The notes: generated from the letters alone by a model not told the origin. DNA of 43,490 nucleotides from UM-FILTER-49-7 sp964599895 (GCA_964599895.1 CAZRHT010000021.1:1-43490); one strand, 5' to 3'. Positions 16,791-25,940 are shown, numbered from the stretch's first letter. Made by a program: numbers and translations.

Positions 16791-17404
16791 TTCTTATTAT
16801 CTTGCAACTTCATAATATTGAATAATAACAGAAAACCAACCTTATAACAAGAAAAGCCACGGGTTCTCTTTGCCGTATGCATATTTGTATAGTAATTTCT
16901 TACGATATTATGCAGGTCATTATTTTTGGCAACCAATTATGAGAAACAGATTTAGGGGGACTTGCGGGGACAGCCATTTGATTCTTGTCATCCAGGTTCG
17001 CAGTTGTAGGCAAAGTCGTAAAGCGGGCTACAGGCACCGGGGACGTTGGCGGCCCCCGTTTTACTCTGTCGTTTTCCCCACTCGTCACCCTCCCCCAGTT
17101 GGAGTTGGGGCAGGAGCAGGAGAAATAGAAAACGCAGAGAGTTGCCCATCCTGTTTCGTTCCGTCTTTTTCGGTCGGAACACTGAACACTGAAAACAGAA
17201 CACCTCTGTTGTCACTCATCACTTTTCACTCTTCATGAGTAGGGGCAAGAAAAATCAGGGAATCGGGCATTCCCTGCTTTTCCGCACTATTCACGGCGGC
17301 GATGTCACCTTACTCATCACTTCTTTTAATTTGTGCTAAACTTACCGAAATATCGGACAGGCGGGAAATGAACCGTTTGTCGTGAAGGGCCCGGAGGTAA
17401 TTCC
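16791..17404. other. 614-bp region without a gene, flanking the cassette
   Basis: The first 130 bases are AT-rich. The remainder is made of the dispersed repeat (copy C). Open frames here (16870-17238 plus, 16988-17215 minus) have no ribosome sites and no recognisable protein pattern. No integron integrase or attI-type promoter region is seen. Confidence 0.6.
17098..17335 (-). repeat. Dispersed intergenic repeat, copy C (longest)
   Basis: Read on the minus strand it contains AGTGATGAGT, GATTCCCTGATTTTTCTTG, AGTGATGAGTGACA, GTTCTGTTTTCAGTGTTC (17201-17184), then TCCTGCCCCAACTCCAACTG. The parts match copies A, B and D in different order, suggesting a mosaic repeat. Confidence 0.6.
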
Positions 17405-18136
17405 ATGCTGATTCTGCTGGGCATCGCAGCCTTTTTTGCCGGCATTTTCAATACGATGGCAGCCGGCGGTTCCTTTTTGATGCTCCCGCTCCTGATCTTT
17501 GCCGGATTGCCCGCCACTGTCGCCAACGGGACCAACCGCATTGCTTTGTTGACTCAGAACACGATGTCGGTATACGGATTCCATCAGAAGGACCTTTTTG
17601 ATCTGAAAACCAATGTCCGCTTGATGATTCCGGCTCTTCTGGGAAGTATCGGCGGTGCAATTTTGTCCGTACACATCCCGGACGCAGATTTCCAGAAAAT
17701 CATTTCGATTCTGATGCTGATTTTTGTTGTGATCTCCGTCTACCGGGACCGTCATGCAACCAGTGGTGAACCGGCCGCAAATCCCGGTCCGGTTGTTACC
17801 TTTATATTGTTTTTCGGTGTCGGCATTTATGGAGGGTTCATCCAGGCCGGCGTCGGCCTTTTTCTGATTGGTTCCATCCGTTTTGCCACAGACCTGGATC
17901 TGGTTCGAACCAACAGTGTTAAGGTGTTTATCATTGCCAGTTATACGATAGTCGCCATCATTATTTTTGCCATCAGCGGCAAGATTGACTGGCCGGTTGC
18001 CGCGGTCGTGGCAGTGACCCAGGGCGCGGGGGGTTATGTAGGAACACGAATTGCCATCAAAGGGGGCGAAAAACTCATCAAGAAATTGATTTTCGTCGCC
18101 TTGCTTTTGATGGCGGTTACTCTGTTTTTGAAATAA
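17405..18136 (+). CDS. TauE/SafE (UPF0721) family membrane permease
   Basis: 243 residues, almost all hydrophobic, with seven or eight predicted membrane segments in two halves. The N-terminal FFAGIFNTMAAGGSFLMLPLL and the second-half FGVGIYGGFIQAGVGLFLI are the duplicated Gly-rich signatures of TauE/SafE proteins, exporters of sulfite, sulfoacetate or related organic anions. CGGAGG precedes the ATG. The acetyltransferase gene follows after 33 bases and may share the transcript. The substrate cannot be told from the sequence. Confidence 0.88.
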   Translation: MLILLGIAAFFAGIFNTMAAGGSFLMLPLLIFAGLPATVANGTNRIALLTQNTMSVYGFHQKDLFDLKTNVRLMIPALLGSIGGAILSVHIPDADFQKIISILMLIFVVISVYRDRHATSGEPAANPGPVVTFILFFGVGIYGGFIQAGVGLFLIGSIRFATDLDLVRTNSVKVFIIASYTIVAIIIFAISGKIDWPVAAVVAVTQGAGGYVGTRIAIKGGEKLIKKLIFVALLLMAVTLFLK

Positions 18137-18169
18137 CTCCGGTAATCTTCTGAATGACGGAGAAAATAA

Positions 18170-18892
18170 ATGGAAAAAGACACCCTTGAGAGCATCGTCT
18201 CATTCCTGAAACAGGATGAATTGAAAAACATGAATATGCTGTATTTCATGGAGAACAATCCCATCCACAGCCTTGAAAGGATCGGTGATTCCGTTTTGCT
18301 GAGGGGGAAAAGTGATCAACGATGGGTCTATATCAGCACCCCCGACGAACAGCAATTGAATAAAGTGCTGGGCTTGTTAAATGAGGATGACAGATATTTT
18401 GCCGTGGTTGAAGACTGGATGCTCCCGTTGCTCACCGAAGGCAAAACAATCCTGTGGCAAATGTCCACGATGAAGCTGGTGCTACCGGACCATGTGAAAT
18501 TAAGGGAAATGCACGATTCGCGGATAGCTTCGCTGTCAATTGACGACGCACAGTATGTGTATGAAAATTCTCTCTATCAGGGGGCCATATCGCCAGACTA
18601 CATCCGCAGCCGGATTAAGAATGGTCCCAGTGCCGGGATCCGGGAATCCGGAAAACTGGTGGGCTGGGCGATGACCCACGATGACCTGGCCCTCGGCCTT
18701 TTGCACGTATTGGACGACTACAGAAGAAGAGGGTATGCAAGTGCGTTGACAGCTTTCTTGATTCGGCTGATGAGGAATCAGGGAAAAATCCCATTTGCCC
18801 ACATCGAAGAAAATAATTTCAAATCAATGGCCCTGGCGATGAAATCAGGCTTTCGACAGGACCGAAGGGTTCACTGGCTTAAAATTCAGTAA
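18170..18892 (+). CDS. GNAT-family N-acetyltransferase
   Basis: 240 residues. The C-terminal third holds the acetyl-CoA-binding part of a GNAT domain: a strand (LALGLLHVL), then DDYRRRGYASALTAFLI, which is the R/Q-x-x-G-x-A pyrophosphate loop and helix, then AHIEENNFKSMALAMKSGF, the motif B region. The N-terminal half is a divergent GNAT-like lobe, as in FR47/glycine-acyltransferase-type members. The ribosome site is GGAG upstream of the ATG. The acceptor substrate is unknown. It lies 33 bases after the permease and is followed by an AT-rich stem-loop with a T-run. Confidence 0.83.
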   Translation: MEKDTLESIVSFLKQDELKNMNMLYFMENNPIHSLERIGDSVLLRGKSDQRWVYISTPDEQQLNKVLGLLNEDDRYFAVVEDWMLPLLTEGKTILWQMSTMKLVLPDHVKLREMHDSRIASLSIDDAQYVYENSLYQGAISPDYIRSRIKNGPSAGIRESGKLVGWAMTHDDLALGLLHVLDDYRRRGYASALTAFLIRLMRNQGKIPFAHIEENNFKSMALAMKSGFRQDRRVHWLKIQ

Positions 18893-18926
18893 GAAATCGG
18901 GAAATATTGATTTTCTTCTTTTTTTC
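18891..18926 (+). terminator. Weak AT-rich terminator after the acetyltransferase
   Basis: AAGAAATC pairs imperfectly with GATTTTCTT around an AT-rich loop, followed by CTTCTTTTTTT. It is the only terminator-like element before argF, which has its own TATAAT at 18941-18946. Confidence 0.4.
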
Positions 18927-18975
18927 GACTGGTGGTTGATTATAATGGCGGTACAAAGAACGAGGAGGTTCTCCC

Positions 18976-19959
18976 ATGGCTGAAAACCTGAAAGGACGAA
19001 ATCTACTGACATTGCTTGACTTTACACCGAAAGAAATCCATTATCTGCTGGATCTCTCGGCAACATTGAAAGCAAACAAACGTGCGGGAGTGTATGGAGA
19101 CACACTGAAACGAAAGAATATTGCTTTAATTTTTGAAAAACCCTCTACAAGAACAAGAACTGCTTTCACAGTGGCCTGTGTTGATGAAGGCGCCCATCCG
19201 GAATACCTTGGGAAAAATGATATCCAGTTGGGAAAGAAAGAAACCGTGAAAGATACGGCCCGGGTGCTGGGACGGGTGTTCGACGGAATTGAATTCCGGG
19301 GATTTAAACATGACACGGTGGTCCAGTTGGGCAAGTATGCAGGTGTACCGGTGTGGAACGGTTTGACTGATACCTTTCACCCCACTCAGATTCTGGCGGA
19401 CTTTCTCACCGTGAAAGAGAATTTCGGTCACCTGAAAGGTATTCGATTTGCCTACCTTGGCGATGGCCGGAACAACATGGCCAATTCTCTGATGGTCGGT
19501 GCGGCAAAGATGGGCATGGATTTTCGGATTGTGGCCCCGGATGGCATGTATCCGGAGAGCAAGCTTGTCGAAACCGCAGAGAAAATTGCAGGAGAAACCG
19601 GCGCCAAGCTGACTTTCACAGCAAACCTGGCGGATGGTGTGAAAGATTGTGATGTGTTGTATACCGACGTCTGGGCTTCCATGGGAGAAGAAGACAAAAT
19701 TCCGGAACGAATTCGCCGGCTGAAGCCCTACCAGGTGAACATGGACGTGGTGAAAGCAACTGGCAATAATGAGGTTATTTTTCTTCACTGCCTTCCGGCT
19801 TTCCACAATGATGAAACCGATATGGCGAAAAAGTTCCCGGATATCAAGGAAGTCAGTGAAGATGTGTTTGAAAGCGGGCACGCCAAGGTTTTTGACCAGG
19901 CGGAAAACAGAATGCATACCATCAAGGCTGTTATGGTTGCAACGCTGGGAAACCAGTAG
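18976..19959 (+). CDS. argF: Ornithine carbamoyltransferase
   Basis: 327 residues; makes citrulline from ornithine and carbamoyl phosphate in arginine synthesis. The carbamoyl-phosphate loop is STRTRT (57-62), with HPTQ (135-138). The ornithine-binding region includes DVWASMGEE, and the C-terminal FLHCLPAFH carries the catalytic cysteine of the HCLP motif. Length is normal. The ATG follows GAGGAGG. A TATAAT at 18941-18946 is the likely -10 element, with no clear -35. No other arginine genes are adjacent, so it appears to be a single-gene unit. An anabolic rather than catabolic role is assumed. Confidence 0.95.
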   Translation: MAENLKGRNLLTLLDFTPKEIHYLLDLSATLKANKRAGVYGDTLKRKNIALIFEKPSTRTRTAFTVACVDEGAHPEYLGKNDIQLGKKETVKDTARVLGRVFDGIEFRGFKHDTVVQLGKYAGVPVWNGLTDTFHPTQILADFLTVKENFGHLKGIRFAYLGDGRNNMANSLMVGAAKMGMDFRIVAPDGMYPESKLVETAEKIAGETGAKLTFTANLADGVKDCDVLYTDVWASMGEEDKIPERIRRLKPYQVNMDVVKATGNNEVIFLHCLPAFHNDETDMAKKFPDIKEVSEDVFESGHAKVFDQAENRMHTIKAVMVATLGNQ

Positions 19960-19990
19960 GAGTAGGCTGCCCTAACGGACAGGAAAAGGG

Positions 19991-20080
19991 AAGTGATGAG
20001 TGATGGGTGGCAGGGCAACTCCCTGATTTTCTGACCCCTACTCCAACTCCTACTGTTGCCTCCCACAGGTGGCAACACAT
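19991..20080 (+). repeat. Dispersed intergenic repeat, copy B
   Basis: Contains AGTGATGAGTGATGGGTG, then GGCAGGGCAACTCCCTGATT and CCCCTACTCCAACTCCTAC. It shares these modules with copies A and C. It fills most of the space between argF and the next gene. Confidence 0.6.
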
Positions 20081-20149
20081 TGACACTGTAAGAACGGACA
20101 GGTAGAATAAATTCTATGAAGTTCAAACTGATCCTCCGGGGGGTGACTG

Positions 20150-21940
20150 GTGACGAAGTCCCGTGAAAAGAGAGACCTGATTTCCCAATGGGCATTTGAC
20201 TCCCGCCCGATTCTGGGCCGCTTTCACCTGTGGCTGGAAGATGTGGATGTAACATGGGTAAGGGGCACGCCTTTCAAGGAATTTCACGGTGAAATTTCGT
20301 TTGTGGATGGGCGAATTGAGCGGCTTTTTGCCATGACCGGGGCAGTTACTGCACTGGGCACGCAGCTTTTTGGCCGTTTTGGTGAGGGTGCAGGCCTGGA
20401 TAAGTCAGGCCAGAACCAGGTGAAAAAGGACGCGGACGCGATTTCCGCCTACATCATGAGTGAAAGTCTCTGGTACCTCTCCAGGCAATTGCCTGAAAAT
20501 CACGCCATCATGGTTTCTCTGGGGGAAGGATTGATGCCCAAGGGCGGGGAAACCCCGGATATGGGTTCAAATCCACTTCTGGGTTTTGGCCGTGTGTACG
20601 CCCGACCTGAGGTGGCCAAGTGGCTGGACAAACGGGTTCAGCTGATGATTAATGACAGCTCATACGGCTGGAAGGGCTTTTATAGAGATTTGCGTGAGGC
20701 GGGAATTACGGTCTGGGGCACCGCGATCGACACTTTGGAAAACACGTCCCGATTCGCGAAGGGCAAGAAAACCGGCCCCATGAGCATACTCCACGTCTTT
20801 GACCAGCCCCTCCATGTAACACGACCCTACGAGGGATACATCGGCAACCTGCTCCTTCCCAAAGCTGTGGTCAGAGCTGCCGGGAACCGCTCCATCCTGA
20901 TCAATTTTAGGACCCCCCGGAAACTGGTGCTGGAAGCCATTGAGGAAGCCTATCCCGGTATCCGCCGGGAAAATGTTCACGTCTGGACCCTTCGGGGAAC
21001 CAGCCGCGAATTTCGGATCGGCAAATTGTGGAAAGAGTGGAGTGATCTTGGGGTCCACCTGACTGAAAACGAATGGGTATTGCCTACAACGGGCGTACCT
21101 CTTTTTACAGATTCCGGCACCTACGCTCCAACCTACCACATCGGCACCTGGCAGGATGACGAGGGCCAGACTCATCTGTTCTTTGTGGATGGTTATGCCG
21201 CATCAGCGGAGGCCATGCAGGCGTCCAGCCTGGCGCCCATGCTGGGACTGGAGGCCTTTTTGTCAGTATTTACGTCCAAATTTAAGCTGCCTTACGACCG
21301 GGAATGGCATATTATGGGATTGAATCCGGAAACGCCGGATTTTGCCGAAAAGCTGGCTGAAATAATGGAAAGCAAACCGGACGGGGAAACGGTTGATATG
21401 TACCGTGAAATTATTCTGAACGGTATTAAAGCCGGTATTCCCGTCCAGAAGCCCAATGTTAGTGCAGACGATTTTTTCCCCGAAAAAAACTGGGACTTAA
21501 TGGCTATTTCCGGCTATATGTGCCCGGACCCTTACTCTGGTTCCCCGGGCATCAAAAAAGTGGGGGAAAATATTTACCAGGCAACGGTTCGTCAGGCCAC
21601 ACCCCGGGCAGGTAAACAGATTACCTTCACCTTCCGCTTGATGGAAACAATGGAACAGAGCCGACTGGTGTTCAGTCCGCTTCTGAACCGTTTTTTCTAT
21701 GGAGAAGACTACGAGAATCGTCCGGTTAAAATTTCGGATTCAGGCAGAATACGCAACGAGTTGCAGACTCTCTGTTCAGAGGCACTGGAATTTCTCGGGG
21801 AAGACCGGATCAGGGTCCATTTCGACCTCATTCTGCCCGACGTGATTTCATTGGAACATCAGGCAAAGTTGAAAGGCATTCTCCGTTGGTACAAGGCAAA
21901 CCATCCTCTCTGGTTTGGGTGGCTGGAATTGGCGGATTGA
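20150..21940 (+). CDS. Large soluble protein of unknown function
   Basis: 596 residues from a GTG with a G-rich ribosome site upstream. I do not recognise the family. There is no signal peptide or membrane segment, so it should be cytoplasmic. Blocks that look structurally important include VSLGEGLMPKGGETPDMGSN (about 124-143), RPYEGYIGNLLLPKAVVRAA, a Gly/Thr/Tyr-rich stretch (TGVPLFTDSGTYAPTYHIGT) and a C-terminal LILPDVISLEHQAKLKGIL. The coding pattern is strong over the full length and it is followed by a good terminator, so it is a real single-gene unit. An enzyme is plausible from the Gly-rich loops, but that is a guess. Confidence 0.8.
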   Translation: MTKSREKRDLISQWAFDSRPILGRFHLWLEDVDVTWVRGTPFKEFHGEISFVDGRIERLFAMTGAVTALGTQLFGRFGEGAGLDKSGQNQVKKDADAISAYIMSESLWYLSRQLPENHAIMVSLGEGLMPKGGETPDMGSNPLLGFGRVYARPEVAKWLDKRVQLMINDSSYGWKGFYRDLREAGITVWGTAIDTLENTSRFAKGKKTGPMSILHVFDQPLHVTRPYEGYIGNLLLPKAVVRAAGNRSILINFRTPRKLVLEAIEEAYPGIRRENVHVWTLRGTSREFRIGKLWKEWSDLGVHLTENEWVLPTTGVPLFTDSGTYAPTYHIGTWQDDEGQTHLFFVDGYAASAEAMQASSLAPMLGLEAFLSVFTSKFKLPYDREWHIMGLNPETPDFAEKLAEIMESKPDGETVDMYREIILNGIKAGIPVQKPNVSADDFFPEKNWDLMAISGYMCPDPYSGSPGIKKVGENIYQATVRQATPRAGKQITFTFRLMETMEQSRLVFSPLLNRFFYGEDYENRPVKISDSGRIRNELQTLCSEALEFLGEDRIRVHFDLILPDVISLEHQAKLKGILRWYKANHPLWFGWLELAD

Positions 21941-21960
21941 GGCATTCAATTGTGGATTTT

Positions 21961-21992
21961 GGCCTGTTTTTGAAAAAGAACAGGCCTTTTTT
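21961..21992 (+). terminator. Rho-independent terminator
   Basis: GGCCTGTT and AACAGGCC form a perfect 8-bp stem, followed directly by TTTTTT. It lies 20 bases after the stop of the large unknown gene. Confidence 0.9.
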
Positions 21993-22028
21993 CTGGCACC
22001 CTGAACATTTTTGGAGGATAATGAGGGC

Positions 22029-22394
22029 ATGAGTAATGATTCAAGCCTGTTGCAGACTGGAAACAAGACTTCCCAGTCACGTGTCCCCTCCGACGCAAAA
22101 CTGAAAGGCGATCTCAATGTTACCGGAGCCGTTCAAGTGGACGGCCGCCTGGAAGGAAACCTGGTCAGTACCGGCCCGGTTGTTGTAACCGGAACTGTAA
22201 TCGGAGACATTCATTCTCCTTCAGTGACATCCAGCGGAACGGTGAAGGGCAATATTCAGTCCTCCGTCTATGTCAGACTGATGAAGGGCAGCTTCGCCCG
22301 GGGCGATATTTACGCGCCATCCGTAATCGTCCAGGAAGGTGCCTCCCACAATGGTCGGATTCAGCTGGTTATTTCCGATCCGGATAAACGCTGA
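22029..22394 (+). CDS. Bactofilin
   Basis: 121 residues from the ATG at 22029, chosen over an upstream in-frame TTG because GGAGG lies 11 bases before it. The core (about 20-110) is a run of short beta-repeats with the bactofilin opening LKGDLNVTGAVQVDGRLEGN, then TGPVVVTGTVIGDI and TVKGNI. Bactofilins polymerise into membrane-associated filaments that shape cells or position wall enzymes, chemosensory clusters or pili. No M23 peptidase partner is adjacent. Its last 26 bases overlap the 3' end of the convergent aminotransferase gene. Confidence 0.9.
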   Translation: MSNDSSLLQTGNKTSQSRVPSDAKLKGDLNVTGAVQVDGRLEGNLVSTGPVVVTGTVIGDIHSPSVTSSGTVKGNIQSSVYVRLMKGSFARGDIYAPSVIVQEGASHNGRIQLVISDPDKR

Positions 22395-23565
22395 GCCCCT
22401 CACCCAGGATATACATTGCCTGCTCCAGCTGCCCGCTTTCAATAACATAGGCGATGCGGATTTCATCGAAACCAATCCCTTCCGTAGCATAAAACCCATT
22501 TCCCGGGGCCACCAGAACCGTTTCATTCTTCACTTCGAACTCTGTCAGCAGCCAATGGGCAAACTCCACGGTATTTTTCACAGGCAATTTGGCCTGAATG
22601 TAGAACGCACCCCGGGGTTTTTTGCAATAAACTCCATCGATTTTCATCAGCCCGTCATAAACGGTATCCCGTCGTTTCTGGTATTCCTTGCGAATGTCGT
22701 CGAAATACTCCTGTCCCAGTTTGTGAACCTCCATTGCCGCGTATTGTTCCACTGTGGGCGGGCAAAGTCGTGCCTGTCCCATTTTCAGGATTGCGTCCAT
22801 GACATCCCTGTTGTGGGATGCCACCTGTCCCAGTCTGGCGCCACACAGTGAAAAACGCTTGGATAAAGAATCCACCACAATACCATGGTCCTCAAATCCA
22901 GGTTCCGATAAAATGGAATAATGCTGGCCATCGTACACAAATTCCCGGTACACTTCGTCGGAAACAAGAAAAATGTCATGCTTCAAACAGAGGCTCTTCA
23001 ATGCGTCAACTTCTTCCTTTGTATAGGCATAACCTGTGGGATTTCCGGGATTGCAAATCATAATGGCTCTTGTGCGGGGAGAAATCTTCGATTCCACTTC
23101 CGAAATGGGCGGAAGGGCATAGCCGGTTTCTGCACGGGAAGTAACCGGCACAATCCTGGCTGCGACCATATTTGCAAAACCGTTATAGTTTGCGTAGAAG
23201 GGTTCCGGCACAATAACCTCATCACCGGGATCGGTAATGGCGGCAAAAACAAAAATTATCGCTTCACTGCCGCCGGTGGTCACCAGAATTTCATCAGCTG
23301 TTAACGAAATTCCACAGCTAGCATAATAGGCAGACAGGGTTTTCCTGTATTCCGGCAGCCCGCCGGACGGACCGTACTTGATGGTGGGACCGGGAAAACT
23401 GCGGTACACGTCCATGTAGGAAGGTGGTGTTTCAATGTCCGGCTGGCCGATGTTCAGCGGATAAATATGGCTCCGGATATCTTTCATCTTTAAATACGGC
23501 GCTTCCAGACGCCGCATGGGAGAAGCCGGTTGGACTTTTCCCCGGATAGAAATGGCTTTTGTCAT
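22369..23565 (-). CDS. Class I/II PLP aminotransferase (aspartate aminotransferase-like)
   Basis: 398 residues. The PLP lysine is Lys236 in DSLSKRFSLCGARLG; CNPGNPTG (171-178) and SDEVYREF carry the cofactor-binding Asn and Asp/Tyr. The sequence fits the aspartate/aromatic aminotransferase group (AAT-I fold). The amino donor cannot be specified. A GGAGG-type site precedes the ATG, and TTGCCA-N18-TATAAT lies upstream on the minus strand. The 3' end overlaps the bactofilin gene tail to tail by 26 bases. Confidence 0.92.
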   Translation of the reverse strand: MTKAISIRGKVQPASPMRRLEAPYLKMKDIRSHIYPLNIGQPDIETPPSYMDVYRSFPGPTIKYGPSGGLPEYRKTLSAYYASCGISLTADEILVTTGGSEAIIFVFAAITDPGDEVIVPEPFYANYNGFANMVAARIVPVTSRAETGYALPPISEVESKISPRTRAIMICNPGNPTGYAYTKEEVDALKSLCLKHDIFLVSDEVYREFVYDGQHYSILSEPGFEDHGIVVDSLSKRFSLCGARLGQVASHNRDVMDAILKMGQARLCPPTVEQYAAMEVHKLGQEYFDDIRKEYQKRRDTVYDGLMKIDGVYCKKPRGAFYIQAKLPVKNTVEFAHWLLTEFEVKNETVLVAPGNGFYATEGIGFDEIRIAYVIESGQLEQAMYILGEGLSVYPDRK

Positions 23566-23616
23566 GGTACATCTCCTTCCAGTGCCGGTTTAGCCCGCAC
23601 CAGCTTTTTCCATTAC

Positions 23617-23646
23617 ATTATAGCGAACACCCTCTGCCTGTGGCAA
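23617..23646 (-). promoter_or_regulatory. Sigma-70-type promoter for the aminotransferase gene
   Basis: On the minus strand, TTGCCA (23646-23641) and TATAAT (23622-23617) are separated by 18 bases, about 50 bases upstream of the ATG at 23565. Confidence 0.55.
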
Positions 23647-23712
23647 AGAAAGTGAGATTCAAAAAGAAAATCTGTGTGTTTAGAGAAAAAAACAATTTTG
23701 CTGTTTCTGTTA

Positions 23713-25089
23713 TCAGCTAAAGAAGTGAATACCGGCGAGAGCGACCGAGAAGTAAATGATAAGGCCCATGATGTCGTTGGAGGAGGACACAAAGGGTGTG
23801 GTGGAAACAGCCGGGTCAAATCCGAGTCGTTTAACGAACAGGGGAAGAAGCGTTCCGTAGACGGAAGAAATACTGACGGCAACCAGCATGGCGAAGCCAA
23901 CCGAACCGGCAAGTACCATTTTTGGAACCTCCCCGCCAGGGTACAGAACATAGGAGAAAGCGAAAGCAATTATCCCGAAAATAACGCCGATTATAAAACC
24001 AATCCGGAACTGGTTCCACAACAGCGAGGTCCACTTGCTTTCCTGGACCCGATCAAATGCCAGCTCCCGGGCCATGATGGTCGTACTCTGAACCCCTATA
24101 TTTCCGGCGGTGGCGTTGATCATGGGCATGAACACGACAAACATGGCGAAGTAGATAAAACTGGCCTTTATATAGTCCAGCATGGATGCGACTACGAAAG
24201 TACTGAGAAAAGCGGGAAGTAGCCAGGGAATACGGATCCTGACAACTTTCCATGGGTTGCCCCGATGGAGAATTTCCTCCTCAGAGCTTCCCACCATGCG
24301 GTAAAAGTCTTCTTCCGCCTCTTCACGGATAATGTCGATGACGTCATCGACGGTGATAATTCCGACCAGCACCCGGTCATGGTCGACAACGGGAATGGCC
24401 AGCAGGTCGTATTGAGAAACCAGTGAAGCCACTTCTTCCTGGTCTGTGTCCACATTGACGGAAATGGGGCGATTGTTCATAATGTCTTTGAGGTGTGTAC
24501 CCGGTGTGGAAATCAGCAGTTGCCGCAGGGAGAGCACACCGCTGAGCCGGTTTTCTTCATCCACCAGATAGAGATAAAACACCATTTCTGCTTTTTCTTC
24601 CAGTTTTTGAAGCTGTTCAATTGCCTCTTTAACGGTCATGCTGTCCGGGAGTGAGTAGTAGTCTGTGGTCATGATTCGACCGGCAGTATCGTCGGCGTAA
24701 AGAAGTTGTTCCTCTAACTGGGGGGTATCCTGCATCAGGCTTAGGATGGCACTTTTCCGTTCTTCCGGCAGGTCTTCAATGGTGGCCACGGCGTCATCTG
24801 AATTCATGAGCCGGAGAATGGATGCCAATTTCTCCGGTTCCAGCTCTTCCGCAAACCTGTGCTGTATCCTTTCATCCAACTCCACAAAAGTGTCCGCTGC
24901 TATTTCTTTATGTTTGCTGATGAGGAAATCCAGGATGGGCCCCTGATCAATGGATTTCAGCGCTTCGATTGCATCAGCCAGTTCCGAAGGATGGACTTTG
25001 GCCAGCAGATTTGCCAGATTTCCGAACGCACGGCGACGGACAAATTTCTTCATCGATTCGGCAATAAAGGCAATTTTCGGACTGGCCAT
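23713..25089 (-). CDS. mgtE: MgtE magnesium transporter
   Basis: 458 residues. The N-terminal superhelical domain (about 15-130) has HPSELADAIEAL and LEEQLLYADDTAGRIM. A pair of CBS domains (about 135-255) includes DYYSLPDSMTVKEAI and VGIITVDDVIDIIREEAEED. Five membrane helices fill the C-terminal part (about 280-458), ending with the conserved SSNDIMGLIIYF, whose Asp439 corresponds to the ion-selectivity aspartate. MgtE is a Mg2+ channel gated by Mg2+ binding to the N and CBS domains. The start has GGAGGGAG, and a TATAAT lies just upstream without a clear -35. It is 39 bases downstream of the rhomboid gene. Confidence 0.95.
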   Translation of the reverse strand: MASPKIAFIAESMKKFVRRRAFGNLANLLAKVHPSELADAIEALKSIDQGPILDFLISKHKEIAADTFVELDERIQHRFAEELEPEKLASILRLMNSDDAVATIEDLPEERKSAILSLMQDTPQLEEQLLYADDTAGRIMTTDYYSLPDSMTVKEAIEQLQKLEEKAEMVFYLYLVDEENRLSGVLSLRQLLISTPGTHLKDIMNNRPISVNVDTDQEEVASLVSQYDLLAIPVVDHDRVLVGIITVDDVIDIIREEAEEDFYRMVGSSEEEILHRGNPWKVVRIRIPWLLPAFLSTFVVASMLDYIKASFIYFAMFVVFMPMINATAGNIGVQSTTIMARELAFDRVQESKWTSLLWNQFRIGFIIGVIFGIIAFAFSYVLYPGGEVPKMVLAGSVGFAMLVAVSISSVYGTLLPLFVKRLGFDPAVSTTPFVSSSNDIMGLIIYFSVALAGIHFFS

Positions 25090-25128
25090 CTCTCCCTCCG
25101 ATACGCAAACGACATGTTTATTATAGCT

Positions 25129-25824
25129 TTAATCTCCAATTGGGGACAGTCTTTTCTTACCAGCAAAGAAACGAACGGCGTAAAGACCAAAGAGAAAACC
25201 GCCCACATGGGCAAACCAGGCCACTCCACCACTCCCCCCCTGTCCCATGGAAAGAAGCCCACTTACAACCTGGAAAAGAATCCATATTCCAATGAATACC
25301 ATGGCAGGGATTTTAATGAAATCCAGGTAAATAATAATAAATACAAAGGTACGAATACGGGCGTGGGGATAGAATACTGCATAGGCACCCAGTACACCGG
25401 AAATGGCTCCGCTGGCGCCAATCACCGGCGCATTAGAACCAGGGAAAAGTACCACATGAAGGAGAGAAGCGGCAATTCCCGCCAGGATGTAGAAAATCAG
25501 GTAACGGACATGCCCCATCCTGTCTTCAACGTTGTCGCCGAATATCCATAAAAACCACATATTGCCCGCCAGATGCATGAAACCACCATGCATAAAAAGA
25601 GCGGTAATCAGATTTGCAACAGGCGGAACGGCTGTTGACGGGAAATAGTTGTGAAAATGCACCAGTTCCACCGGGATCAAGCCGTAATTGAGGACGGCGA
25701 AGCGGTAGGTGTCAGTTCCCCCGACAGACACAAGAAGGTAGACCAGCACGTTAAGTGTGATGAGTCCGATGGTGACATAGGGTCTGGTATCGGTGGGATT
25801 GTCATCCCGGTACGGGAAGAACAT
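25129..25824 (-). CDS. Rhomboid-family intramembrane serine protease
   Basis: 231 residues with six or so membrane helices. The catalytic pair is Ser138 in GASGAISG and His206 in AHVGGF. His84 and Asn88 in HLAGNMW are the usual oxyanion-site residues. It should cleave membrane-spanning substrates inside the bilayer; the substrate is unknown. It opens the minus-strand rhomboid-mgtE pair and is divergent from typA across a 277-base region. Confidence 0.92.
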   Translation of the reverse strand: MFFPYRDDNPTDTRPYVTIGLITLNVLVYLLVSVGGTDTYRFAVLNYGLIPVELVHFHNYFPSTAVPPVANLITALFMHGGFMHLAGNMWFLWIFGDNVEDRMGHVRYLIFYILAGIAASLLHVVLFPGSNAPVIGASGAISGVLGAYAVFYPHARIRTFVFIIIYLDFIKIPAMVFIGIWILFQVVSGLLSMGQGGSGGVAWFAHVGGFLFGLYAVRFFAGKKRLSPIGD

Positions 25825-25940
25825 TGCTCCAGCTCCAATTGTTAGTTTTTTCGGCGGCTGCCGATAGCAAATATCTTATCGGATAGCATAAACTTCAGCA
25901 ACGGAATTTCAGGAAAGTCTTTACTCTATAGGAGTTTTAC

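Noticed and set aside
16870..17238. Plus-strand open frame of 122 codons beside the cassette
   Set aside because: No ribosome site, no recognisable protein pattern, and most of it is the dispersed repeat.
20567..20583. tRNA T-loop-like GGTTCAAATCC
   Set aside because: It lies inside a strong coding frame and has no matching acceptor stem.
22339..22851. Plus-strand 170-codon frame opposite the aminotransferase
   Set aside because: Antisense shadow of a clear PLP enzyme gene.
23674..24222. Plus-strand 182-codon frame opposite mgtE
   Set aside because: Lies fully antisense to well-supported mgtE codons; a mirror frame without a ribosome site.
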